NCBI RefSeq assembly: GCF_001983995.1
Contig: NZ_CP019450.1
Location: 3,596,001 to 3,660,000 of the forward strand
DNA from: Halioglobus japonicus
GTDB taxonomy: Bacteria; Pseudomonadota; Gammaproteobacteria; Pseudomonadales; Halieaceae
Direction of reading: 5' to 3'
DNA: 64,000 nucleotides
In this document: positions 10,053 through 17,449 of the stretch, one piece after another
How the letters are laid out: the number at the start of each line of letters is the position of its first letter
Position numbering within the stretch: position 1 is the first letter of the stretch
Position numbers and translations under genes: made by a program
The notes under the pieces: model-generated
What the model was told of the DNA's origin: nothing
The model's input: only the letters and a program-made list of their open reading frames with translations
The model's database searches: none

Positions 10053-10438
10053 TAGCTGTCACCCCGCTTTTCGCGCAGGTCCTTAACGGCTGCCTTGATC
10101 GCATCTTCAGCGAGTACGCTGCAGTGGATCTTCACGGGCGGCAGGGCCAGTTCTTCAGCGATCTCGGTGTTCTTGATCTGCTCGGCTTCATCCAGGTTCT
10201 TGCCCTTCACCCACTCAGTGAGCAGCGAGCTGGAGGCGATGGCGCTGCCACAGCCGTAGGTTTTGAACTTGGCGTCTTCGATCACACCGTTGTCGTCTAC
10301 CTTGATCTGCAGGCGCATGACGTCGCCGCAGGCCGGAGCGCCAACCATGCCGGTGCCAACGCTTTCGTCGCTTGCGTCCAGCTTGCCGACATTGCGGGGA
10401 TTCTCGTAGTGATCCAGTACTTTGTCGCTATATGCCAT
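10052..10438 (-). CDS. iscU: Fe-S cluster scaffold protein IscU
   Basis: A 128-residue scaffold on which clusters are built. It has the N-terminal [16 protein letters not shown] signature and the three cluster cysteines in G-A-P-A-C-G-D, Y-G-C-G-S-A and I-H-C-S-V. The L-P-P-V-K chaperone-recognition motif used by HscA is also present. It lies between iscS and iscA. Confidence 0.97.
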   Translation of the reverse strand: MAYSDKVLDHYENPRNVGKLDASDESVGTGMVGAPACGDVMRLQIKVDDNGVIEDAKFKTYGCGSAIASSSLLTEWVKGKNLDEAEQIKNTEIAEELALPPVKIHCSVLAEDAIKAAVKDLREKRGDS

Positions 10439-10456
10439 GATGGTTCTCCTCTACCG

Positions 10457-11671
10457 CTAGTGCGCGGCCCATTCAATTGTGTCCAGGTCGATGCCGTCTT
10501 TGTACATGTCCCAGAGCGGGGACAGTTCGCGCAGTTTGCCGACGGCGCCGCGCAGTTGTTCGATTGCCACGTCTACATCTTCTTCCGTGGTGAAGCGGCC
10601 GAAGCTGAAACGTAGTGAGCTGTGAGCCAGCTCGTCATTCAGACCCAGTGCCCGCAGCACGTAGGAAGGTTCCAGGCTCGCCGAGGTACAGGCGGAACCT
10701 GAGGAAATAGCCAGATCCTTCAGCGACATGATCAGGGATTCGCCTTCCACGAAAGCGATGCTGACGTTAATCGCACCGGGCAGGCGCTGGTCCATATCAC
10801 CGTTGACGTGAACCTCTTCAATATCCTTGATGCCGTCCCAGAAACGCTGGCGCAGGGCGTTAACCTTCTCCGCTTCGCTCGCCATTTCTTCTTTGGCGAT
10901 GTGGGCGGCTTCGCCCATGCCCACGATCTGGTGAGTGGCCAGGGTGCCGGAGCGCATACCGCGCTCATGACCGCCACCGTGCATTTGCGATTCCAGACGC
11001 ACGCGGGGCTTGCGACGAACGTACAGTGCGCCAATACCCTTAGGGCCATACATTTTGTGGCCTGACATGGACAGCAGGTCCACTTTCATTTCTTTCAGGT
11101 CGATGGCGATTTTGCCCGCGCCCTGGGCTGCATCCACATGGAACAGCACGCCGGCATTGCGGGTGACTTCGCCGATGCCGGCGATATCGTTCACGGTGCC
11201 AATCTCGTTGTTGGCGTGCATGATGCTGACCAAAATAGTGTCTTCGCGCAGCGCCGCAGCCACCGCCTCCGGGGTAATCAGGCCGTTGGCGTCCGGGTCG
11301 AGGTAAGTTACCTCAAAGCCTTCGCGCTCGAGTTGACGGCAGGTATCCAGCACCGCTTTGTGCTCGATCTTGGAGGTGATGATGTGCTTGCCTTTCTTGC
11401 CGTAGAAGTGGGCGACGCCCTTGATGGCAAGGTTGTCGGACTCGGTGGCACCCGACGTCCAGACGATTTCGCGAGGGTCGGCATCAATCAGATCAGCCAC
11501 CTGGCGACGGGCATTCTCAACGGCTTCTTCCGCCTTCCAACCGTACAGGTGGGAGCGGGATGCCGGGTTACCGAAGTTACCCTCCACCGACAGGCAGTGG
11601 ACCATTTTCTCTACAACCCGAGGGTCGCAGGGGGTGGTGGCCAGATAGTCAAAGTAAATCGGTTTCTGCAT
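10457..11671 (-). CDS. iscS: Cysteine desulfurase IscS
   Basis: A 404-residue PLP enzyme that removes sulfur from cysteine and passes it to IscU, ThiI and TusA. The PLP lysine is in [10 protein letters not shown], the histidine in D-A-A-Q, and the persulfide-forming Cys in [10 protein letters not shown] on the flexible loop. The C terminus ends near W-A-A-H, close to the usual S-W-x-x-H IscU-docking tail. It is 24 bp downstream of iscR. Confidence 0.97.
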   Translation of the reverse strand: MQKPIYFDYLATTPCDPRVVEKMVHCLSVEGNFGNPASRSHLYGWKAEEAVENARRQVADLIDADPREIVWTSGATESDNLAIKGVAHFYGKKGKHIITSKIEHKAVLDTCRQLEREGFEVTYLDPDANGLITPEAVAAALREDTILVSIMHANNEIGTVNDIAGIGEVTRNAGVLFHVDAAQGAGKIAIDLKEMKVDLLSMSGHKMYGPKGIGALYVRRKPRVRLESQMHGGGHERGMRSGTLATHQIVGMGEAAHIAKEEMASEAEKVNALRQRFWDGIKDIEEVHVNGDMDQRLPGAINVSIAFVEGESLIMSLKDLAISSGSACTSASLEPSYVLRALGLNDELAHSSLRFSFGRFTTEEDVDVAIEQLRGAVGKLRELSPLWDMYKDGIDLDTIEWAAH

Positions 11672-11695
11672 TTTCTACAACTCCGTTATTCGGCC

Positions 11696-12169
11696 TCAGA
11701 TCTCGCTGAGCGCCAGGGTCTCTACCCGATCTTGACGCGCGTCCTGACGCGCGGAAATTGTCTTCACTTCTCGCTTTTCCATCAGCTGGGCCAGGCTGAT
11801 GTCACTCAGGAAGCCGTGAATCTGCTTGCTGAGGTCTTCCCACAGGTGGTGGGTGAGGCACACTTCGCCCTGTTGGCAATGCCCTTTGCCGGCACAGCCC
11901 GTAGCATCGACGGTTTCGTTGACCGCATCAACGATCTGGGCGACGAAAATCTCATCGCGCTCGCGGCTCAACCGGTAACCGCCGCCAGGGCCGCGCACGC
12001 TGGTCACCAGCTCATTGCGACGCAATTTCGCGAACAGCTGCTCCAGGTAGGACAGCGAAATATCCTGTCGTCCTGAGATGTCCGCGAGACTTACCGGACC
12101 CTTGCTGCCATGCAGCGCCAGATCCAGCATCGCGGTTACGGCATAACGCCCTTTGGTTGTAAGACGCAT
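11696..12169 (-). CDS. iscR: Fe-S cluster-sensing transcriptional regulator IscR
   Basis: A 157-residue Rrf2-family regulator. The N-terminal winged helix ([16 protein letters not shown]) is followed by the [2Fe-2S] ligands [13 protein letters not shown]. In the holo form IscR represses its own operon through type 1 sites. Two such sites overlap or flank the promoter upstream, so autoregulation is expected. It is the first gene of the isc operon. Confidence 0.96.
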   Translation of the reverse strand: MRLTTKGRYAVTAMLDLALHGSKGPVSLADISGRQDISLSYLEQLFAKLRRNELVTSVRGPGGGYRLSRERDEIFVAQIVDAVNETVDATGCAGKGHCQQGEVCLTHHLWEDLSKQIHGFLSDISLAQLMEKREVKTISARQDARQDRVETLALSEI

Positions 12170-12200
12170 AGTCTCACCCGCCCTCTAATTTAGCGGAGCG

Positions 12201-12229
12201 AGTATGCAATAACCGACCTTTTTGGTCAA
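12201..12229 (-). promoter_or_regulatory. iscR operon promoter
   Basis: Minus-strand -35 TTGACC (12224-12229) and -10 CATACT (12201-12206) with a 17-base spacer, about 30 bp before the iscR ATG. The IscR-like site at 12209-12233 lies directly over the spacer and -35, as expected for repression. Confidence 0.75.
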
Positions 12230-12233
12230 GTAT
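12209..12233 (-). promoter_or_regulatory. IscR type 1 binding site overlapping the iscR promoter
   Basis: The minus-strand sequence begins ATACTTGACC and ends GGTCGGTTAT. By hand it matches 21 of 25 positions of the E. coli type 1 consensus ATASYYGACTRWWWYAGTCRRSTAT. Position over the -35 and spacer implies repression by holo-IscR. Confidence 0.75.
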
Positions 12234-12235
12234 AA

Positions 12236-12256
12236 GTCCGACCAATTTAGTCGGAC
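12236..12256 (-). promoter_or_regulatory. Second IscR-like palindrome upstream of the iscR promoter
   Basis: A 21-bp near-perfect inverted repeat, GTCCGAC and GTCGGAC around an AT-rich centre, only 2 bp from the first site. It shares the GACT/GGTCGG half-site logic but departs from the consensus at its outer edge. Tandem sites are also seen upstream of E. coli iscR. Confidence 0.6.
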
Positions 12257-12266
12257 AAAGCTCCGA

Positions 12267-13001
12267 CTAGCGCTTGCCAATCCGCTTCTGGGTTTCGGTC
12301 AGAATGCCCCGCAGAATGTTCAATTCCATCTCATCCAGACGCACCCGGCTGTAGAGTCTGCGCAGGCGGGCCATCAGCTGGCGCGGGGCCGTCGGATTGA
12401 GGAATTCCACATCGATCAGGGTTTGCTCCAGGTGCTCGTAAAATAGCTCCATCTGCTCGCGAGTGGTAAAGGGGGCATCCCACTCGGCGTCTTCCGTGGC
12501 TGGCACACTGTCCGCCGCCAGCAGCATCCGTAGCTCGTAACACACCACCTGCACCGCCATGGCCAGATTGAGTGAGCTGTAATCCTCCGAGGTCGGGATA
12601 TTCAGGTGCAGGTTACAGGCCTGCAACTCCTCATTCTTGAGGCCGCGGTCTTCACGCCCGAACAGAATCGCCACCTGCTGATCGTCCGCAATACCGTCGA
12701 TACGCTCGGCACATTTACGTGGATCAAGCAGCGGCCAGGGGATACGGCGGCCCCGGGCGCTTGTGCCCACGACAAACTGGCAATCGGCAATAGCTTCATC
12801 CAGGGTCTCGGTCACTACGGCACCATCGAGCACATCACCCGCAGAAGCGGCACGCCAGGTGGCCTCCTCGTGCGGATACTGCCTGGGTTCCACCAGATAC
12901 AGGCGGTGCAGACCCATGTTTTTCATGGCGCGAGCCACTCCGCCGATATTGCCCGGCGTGTTGGTGTTTACCAGCACGATGCGAATGTTGTCGAGATTCA
13001 T
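12267..13001 (-). CDS. trmJ: tRNA (cytidine/uridine-32-2'-O-)-methyltransferase TrmJ
   Basis: A 244-residue SPOUT-class enzyme. It has the N-terminal I-R-I-V-L-V-N-T-x-T-P-G-N-I-G motif and the knot region I-L-F-G-R-E-D-R-G-L, followed by S-S-L-N-L-A-M-A-V-Q. It 2'-O-methylates residue 32 of several tRNAs. The gene sits just upstream of iscR on the same strand, a common arrangement. Its stop is only about 10 bp from the distal IscR-like site, so trmJ itself is not controlled by that promoter. It is divergent from suhB. Confidence 0.95.
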   Translation of the reverse strand: MNLDNIRIVLVNTNTPGNIGGVARAMKNMGLHRLYLVEPRQYPHEEATWRAASAGDVLDGAVVTETLDEAIADCQFVVGTSARGRRIPWPLLDPRKCAERIDGIADDQQVAILFGREDRGLKNEELQACNLHLNIPTSEDYSSLNLAMAVQVVCYELRMLLAADSVPATEDAEWDAPFTTREQMELFYEHLEQTLIDVEFLNPTAPRQLMARLRRLYSRVRLDEMELNILRGILTETQKRIGKR

Positions 13002-13057
13002 TAATCTGCCCTGATTTGGGGGCGCGAAGTTTAGCAGATTTTTTGTGCGGCTTGCTC

Positions 13058-13063
13058 TATAAT
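13058..13063 (+). promoter_or_regulatory. -10 box of the suhB promoter
   Basis: Perfect TATAAT, 33 bp before the suhB ATG, followed by a GC-rich start region. No convincing -35 lies 16-18 bases upstream, so an activator or weak promoter is possible. Confidence 0.5.
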
Positions 13064-13095
13064 CGCGCGCCCGAACACTGACTCAGGAAAACACC

Positions 13096-13890
13096 ATGGA
13101 ACCAATGGTCAACATTGCGCTGCGAGCCGCCCGTAAAGCCGGCGAAAACATCGTGCGCGCCTCCGATGATCTGGATCGTATCGACGTGGTGTCCAAGGGT
13201 ACTAACGACTTTGTCAGCGAAGTGGACGTTAACGCCGAGCAGGAAATTCGGTACCACCTGAAGAAGGCCTACCCGGATCACGCGATTCTGGGTGAAGAAG
13301 GCGGCCTGGACGGCGACGCCGACGCGGAATACACCTGGATCATCGACCCTCTCGATGGCACCACCAACTTCGCACGCGGCATCCCCCACTTTGCGATCTC
13401 CATTGCCTGCCTGCATAAGGGCAAGCTGGAACACGCGGTTGTACTCAACCCGGTACTGCGCGAGGAATTCACTGCCTCACGCGGCCGTGGCGCCTCTCTC
13501 AACGGCCGCCGTATCCGCGTCACCAAGCGCAACTCTCTGGACGGCGCCCTGCTGGGCACGGGCATCCCCTTCAAGGGACACTGCGACGACAAGCTTGGCG
13601 CCTACGCCAAGTCAGTGGAAGTACTGGCAGGCCAGTGCGCAGGCATCCGCCGCGCGGGCTCTGCGGCGCTGGACCTGGCCTATGTGGCTTCGGGACGCTT
13701 CGACGCGTTCTGGGAAGTGGGCCTGGCCAAGTGGGATATCGCGGCGGGCGCCCTGCTGGTGAAGGAAGCTGGCGGCCTAGTTGGCGACTTTAATGGCTCG
13801 GAGAACTATCTGGAGTCTGGCAATATTGTTGCCGGCAATCCTAAGTGCTTTAAGGCGGTTCTGCAGGCTACTAAACCGCTGCTTGGCTAG
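13096..13890 (+). CDS. suhB: Inositol-1-monophosphatase family protein SuhB
   Basis: A 264-residue lithium-sensitive phosphatase-fold protein. Metal-binding motifs are all present: G-E-E-G-G near residue 68, the signature I-D-P-L-D-G-T-T-N-F, and the C-terminal W-D-I-A-A-G-A-L-L-V. In E. coli SuhB hydrolyses inositol phosphates and also acts in the rRNA antitermination complex. Divergent placement next to trmJ and iscR is common in this class. Its 3' end is followed by the first repeat-bearing gap. Confidence 0.95.
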   Translation: MEPMVNIALRAARKAGENIVRASDDLDRIDVVSKGTNDFVSEVDVNAEQEIRYHLKKAYPDHAILGEEGGLDGDADAEYTWIIDPLDGTTNFARGIPHFAISIACLHKGKLEHAVVLNPVLREEFTASRGRGASLNGRRIRVTKRNSLDGALLGTGIPFKGHCDDKLGAYAKSVEVLAGQCAGIRRAGSAALDLAYVASGRFDAFWEVGLAKWDIAAGALLVKEAGGLVGDFNGSENYLESGNIVAGNPKCFKAVLQATKPLLG

Positions 13891-13910
13891 TTTCTTTTTG
13901 ACTAGCCGCA

Positions 13911-14103
13911 CATCCGCCGTGAGACTGGGTTTGCTCACGGCCGCATGAATTGCTCCAGCGGCTACGGCCGCGGCGTAACTCGGGGTGGGATTGCTGCGCA
14001 ATCCTCGAGCACCCCTCAAACACCCACCGCGGAGAGCCCTCCGCCGCCTCCACAATTCATAAACGCGACCTGATTGTTCGCAAACCCAGTCTCACGTCGG
14101 ATG
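13911..14103. repeat. Long inverted-repeat element (type C), 193 bp
   Basis: Terminal arms 13911-13934 and 14080-14103 match as inverted repeats at 23 of 24 positions. Further inner palindromes occur: ATGAATTG near 13943 with CAATTCAT near 14053, a GATTGC-TGC-GCAATC hairpin at its centre, and CGGGGTG paired with CACCCC. It contains no credible gene. Only one copy is in the window, so whether its core is conserved elsewhere cannot be judged. It shares the long-arm architecture of the other gap elements. The rest of the gap from 14104 to 14265 shows nothing recognisable. Confidence 0.75.
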
Positions 14104-14265
14104 CGCTATTCCATTGAGCGACAAATCGCTGCGTGAGAGTAAATTGAACGAGAACTACTGGATCGCAGGATCGAGCCAAGGCTCCAGCCCGCGTAACAAT
14201 AAATGCATCGCGCCAAGAGAGATGAAAGCAAATAGCGCAAAAGCGTCCTGTCTAGAACCAAACAA

Positions 14266-14382
14266 GGATTGAGATCGAAGTAAGCCCTTCTGAGATCGTC
14301 CGTAGCCATGGATGGCGAAGGCCGAAGCGCGCCATGGATGGCCTTGCAGCGGTCTCGCAAGGGCTTACTTCGATTTCAATCC
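14266..14382 (+). repeat. Hairpin element, type A copy 1 (conserved core, private arms)
   Basis: Arms 14266-14298 and 14350-14382 are inverted repeats matching at 29 of 33 positions; three of the four mismatches are G-U pairs in this orientation. The 51-bp core 14299-14349 (TCCGTAGCCATGGATGGCG to GGCCTTGCAG) differs by one base from the core at 62041-62091 and by four from that at 36035-36085. The arms share no similarity with the arms of those copies. The element lies between the convergent genes suhB and secF and has no poly-T tail. Confidence 0.85.
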
Positions 14383-14401
14383 GACCACCCAGATCCCAAC
14401 C

Positions 14402-14473
14402 AAAAAAACACAAAAAAGCCCTGCCAAGAAAGCCGCAAACCAAATATGGCGTTGCAACAACCTCAACAGGGCC
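14402..14473 (-). terminator. Possible terminator after secDF
   Basis: On the minus strand GCCCTG and CAGGGC pair across a structured loop of about 43 bases and are followed by TTTTTTGTGTTTTTTT. The long loop makes this weaker than a classical intrinsic terminator, but the T-rich tail and position 50 bp past the secF stop support it. Confidence 0.4.
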
Positions 14474-14522
14474 ATGTCGATGCCTGCTGACCGAGCCTCG
14501 CCCGGCCAACCTGCAACGAGTA

Positions 14523-15437
14523 TCAGGGCATCAGATCTTCTTGCTCTGAACCTTCCTTGATGGGAATCATCAGGTCTTCTTTACTCACACCCATGATCAA
14601 CAGCGTGTTCGCCGCCACATAGATAGATGAGTAGGTACCGATGGCCACACCCACCAGCAGGGCAATGGCAAAGGCGTGAATCATTTCACCGCCGAACAGC
14701 GCCAGGGCCATCAGCACCATCATGGTGGTCAACGAGGTCACCAAGGTACGGCCCAGGGTTTCGGTGAGGGAGATATTGATGATCTCTTCCGAATCCGCCT
14801 TGCGCAGCTTGCGGAAGTTCTCGCGAATGCGGTCGGAGACAACAATGGTGTCGTTCAGGGAGTAACCGATTACCGCCAGCAATGCCGCCAGTACTGTGAG
14901 GTCGAACTCCATGCCCATGACCGAGAAGAAGCCCAGCACGATTAGTACGTCGTGAACCAGAGCCACTACCGCGCCGACAGCAAATTTGAACTGGAAGCGG
15001 AAGGCGATGTAGAGCATGACAAGGCCCAGAGCCAACAGCATAGCCAGGCCACCCTGCTCGCGGAGTTCGTCACCTACCTGCGGGCCCACAAACTCGATGC
15101 GGCGCAGCTCAACCGTGCCGTCGTAGGCCGCCTGCAGTTTGCCGAGCAGTTCGGCGCCCTGCTTATCCGAATAGCCCTGTGGCAGGCGGATGAGCACGTC
15201 TTTGTCGGTGCCGAAGCTGACTACCACCGCGCCGGCGAACCCTTGCGTTTCCAGGGTGTTGCGGATGGCAGTGAGGTCTGCGGTTTCGGAGTAATGCACT
15301 TCTACCAGCGTTCCGCCAGTGAAATCCAGGCCCCAGTTAAGCTGCTTGGTGGCCAGTGAACCAATGGCCGTGACCAGCAGTGCGATGGAGAACAGGATGG
15401 CCAGTTTGCGCTGGCCCATGAAATTAATGACCTTCAT
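14523..15437 (-). CDS. secF: Protein translocase subunit SecF
   Basis: A 304-residue inner-membrane protein of the SecDF complex that uses proton-motive force to pull substrates through SecYEG. One N-terminal membrane segment is followed by the family's G-L-D-F-T-G-G-T motif, a periplasmic domain, and five further membrane segments. These contain the SecF signature (L-x-x-x-I-G-Y-S-L-N-D-T-I-V-V-x-D-R-I-R-E-N). The start at 15437 (M-K-V-I-N-F) lies one base after the secD stop; an upstream in-frame ATG would run into secD. Confidence 0.96.
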   Translation of the reverse strand: MKVINFMGQRKLAILFSIALLVTAIGSLATKQLNWGLDFTGGTLVEVHYSETADLTAIRNTLETQGFAGAVVVSFGTDKDVLIRLPQGYSDKQGAELLGKLQAAYDGTVELRRIEFVGPQVGDELREQGGLAMLLALGLVMLYIAFRFQFKFAVGAVVALVHDVLIVLGFFSVMGMEFDLTVLAALLAVIGYSLNDTIVVSDRIRENFRKLRKADSEEIINISLTETLGRTLVTSLTTMMVLMALALFGGEMIHAFAIALLVGVAIGTYSSIYVAANTLLIMGVSKEDLMIPIKEGSEQEDLMP

Positions 15438-15438
15438 G

Positions 15439-17316
15439 TTATACGCCTCCCCCGATGGACAGCTTCTCGACACGGCGGCCGCCGTAAATCAGGTTGGTAA
15501 TGGCGCGCGTACCCATGATCGCAGTGAACATGGAGGTCACAATACCCACAGACAGGGTCACCGCAAAGCCTTTCACAGGGCCGGTGCCCACGGCGTACAG
15601 AATGACGGCAACAATCAGGGTGGTGATATTGGCGTCAAGAATGGTGGAGACGGCACGCTCGTAACCGGCATGAATGGCCATTTGTGGCGATAGCCCATTT
15701 CTGAGCTCCTCGCGTATTCGCGAGAATATGAGCACGTTGGCGTCCACCGCCATACCAACCGTCAGCACGATACCGGCAATACCCGGCAGTGTGAGGGTGG
15801 CTCCAATAATGGACATAAAGGCGATGAGCAGCACCAGGTTCGCAGACAGGGCAATGACCGCCGCCACGCCGAATACACGGTAGTAGAGGATCATGAACAC
15901 CACGACCAGGGCGAGACCAATCTGCACTGACTTCACGCCCAGGCGAATGTTCTCGGCACCCAGTGAGGGGCCAACGGTACGCTCTTCAACAAATGAAATA
16001 GGGGCCGCCAGTGCACCGGCGCGCAGCATCAGGGCCAGTTCGGCCGCTTCCATGGGGCTGTCCAGGCCTGTGATCTGGAACTGGGCACCCAGGGCGCTCT
16101 GAATAACCGGAGCGGTCAGCAGTTTCTTTTCATCATAGGGGGTTTTGATGGCAATTTCGGTGCCGTCTTCCTGCATCTCATAACGAGTGCGGTACTTGCG
16201 CTCGATAAACAGGACGCCCATGCGACGCTTGATATTGTTGCGCGTGGCCCGTGACATGGCCGTGCCGCCCTCGTTGTCGAGGCTGATCTGCACGTTGGGC
16301 ATGCCGTTCTGGTCAAAGCTGGCCTGGGCATTGCTAACCCGCTCGCCGGTGAGAATTACGTCGCGCTCCAGCCATTCGCTCATACCGGCGCGATCGGCGC
16401 TGCGATATTCAAACCGCTGCTTGTCAGCTGCCGGCGCTTCCAGACGCGCCACCATGCGGAATTCCAGGTTGGCCACCTTGCCGAGAATACGCTTGGCTTC
16501 GGCGGTGTCCTGAATACCCGCCAACTCAACCACAATGCGGTTCTGGCCCTGGCGCTGTACCAGCGGCTCGGATACACCCAGCTCGTTCACACGATTGCGC
16601 AGGGTGGTGAGGTTCTGGCTGACCGCATAATCGGCAATTTCCTTGCGCGAGGCCTCGGTCATATTGGCGTAGAGATTCCAGCTGCCCTCTTCATCAACCC
16701 GGTCCAGCACCAGCTCGGGGTGGTTTTCGGCGATGACGGCGCGGGCCTGTTCACGCAGGCTCTCGCTCTTGAATTTGGTTTCCAGGCGGCCCTGCTGATC
16801 GAGGTTCACGTAGCCGCGGATGCGGTCTTCACGCAGAGCGCGTTTGGTGGCGTTGAGGTAGTACTCCATGCGCCGCTCGATCGCGGCATCGACATCCACT
16901 TCGAGCTTGAAGTGCACGCCACCACGCAGGTCGAGGCCGAGCTTGACCGGCTGCGCGCCGATATCGCTGAGCCACTGCGGCGTGGTTGGGGCCAGGTTCA
17001 ACGCGACAATAAAGCCATCGCCCAATACCCGTGAAACCCGGGCCTGAGCCACGAGCTGCTCCTCGGCGTCGCGCAGCCGAACCAGACCGTTGCGCCCCTT
17101 GGGATCAATCAACTCGCCAAAATGCTCGATACCGGCTTCATCCAGAGCCGTGAGTGCGCGCCCCATGATGTCTTCATCCATCAATTGGGCACTGCTCTCG
17201 CCGGTAATCTGCAGCGCAGGGTCGGGCTTGTAGAGGTTGGGGGCTGCGTATACGAGGCCTAAACCGACCACGAACAGTACCAACAGGTATTTCCACAGGG
17301 GATATTTATTCAGCAT
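15439..17316 (-). CDS. secD: Protein translocase subunit SecD
   Basis: A 625-residue protein with an N-terminal membrane segment and a large periplasmic P1 region containing V-K-L-G-L-D-L-R-G-G-V-H-F. The C-terminal RND-type membrane domain carries G-M-A-V-D-A-N-V-L-I-F-S-R-I-R-E-E. It partners with SecF, encoded next. In many gammaproteobacteria the genes queA-tgt-yajC precede secD; here the neighbour upstream is purL instead, with its own transcription unit, so yajC lies elsewhere. Confidence 0.96.
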   Translation of the reverse strand: MLNKYPLWKYLLVLFVVGLGLVYAAPNLYKPDPALQITGESSAQLMDEDIMGRALTALDEAGIEHFGELIDPKGRNGLVRLRDAEEQLVAQARVSRVLGDGFIVALNLAPTTPQWLSDIGAQPVKLGLDLRGGVHFKLEVDVDAAIERRMEYYLNATKRALREDRIRGYVNLDQQGRLETKFKSESLREQARAVIAENHPELVLDRVDEEGSWNLYANMTEASRKEIADYAVSQNLTTLRNRVNELGVSEPLVQRQGQNRIVVELAGIQDTAEAKRILGKVANLEFRMVARLEAPAADKQRFEYRSADRAGMSEWLERDVILTGERVSNAQASFDQNGMPNVQISLDNEGGTAMSRATRNNIKRRMGVLFIERKYRTRYEMQEDGTEIAIKTPYDEKKLLTAPVIQSALGAQFQITGLDSPMEAAELALMLRAGALAAPISFVEERTVGPSLGAENIRLGVKSVQIGLALVVVFMILYYRVFGVAAVIALSANLVLLIAFMSIIGATLTLPGIAGIVLTVGMAVDANVLIFSRIREELRNGLSPQMAIHAGYERAVSTILDANITTLIVAVILYAVGTGPVKGFAVTLSVGIVTSMFTAIMGTRAITNLIYGGRRVEKLSIGGGV

Positions 17317-17359
17317 GTATTCACTTCATGTGCCGGTTCAGCCGGCGAAAAAAGGCGAC

Positions 17360-17390
17360 ATTATATAGGTGTTAGGCCATCTGCCACAAA
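17360..17390 (-). promoter_or_regulatory. Putative secD promoter
   Basis: Minus-strand TATAAT at 17360-17365, about 45 bp before the secD ATG, with TTGTGG at 17385-17390 as possible -35. The spacing is long (19) unless the overlapping TATATA is used (17). Confidence 0.45.
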
Positions 17391-17412
17391 GGCCGTTATG
17401 GAGTCGATGGGG

Positions 17413-17439
17413 CGCCGGCCCGGGCTTCAAGGGCCGGCG
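17413..17439 (-). terminator. Terminator-like hairpin after purL
   Basis: Perfect 9-bp stem CGCCGGCCC/GGGCCGGCG with a 9-base loop, 11 bp past the purL stop. There is no U-run, so it may stabilise the mRNA end or block readthrough rather than act as an intrinsic terminator. Confidence 0.4.
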
Positions 17440-17449
17440 AATGGGAAAA

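Noticed and set aside
14266..14382. Hairpin elements as ordinary intrinsic terminators
   Set aside because: They are far longer than terminators, carry no U-run in either direction, and share cores between loci; nearby conventional terminators exist separately (for example 36306-36344).
14106..14560. Short open frames in the suhB-secF gap
   Set aside because: They read through the palindromic type A element and have no ribosome-binding sites or family similarity; the repeat explains the open frames.
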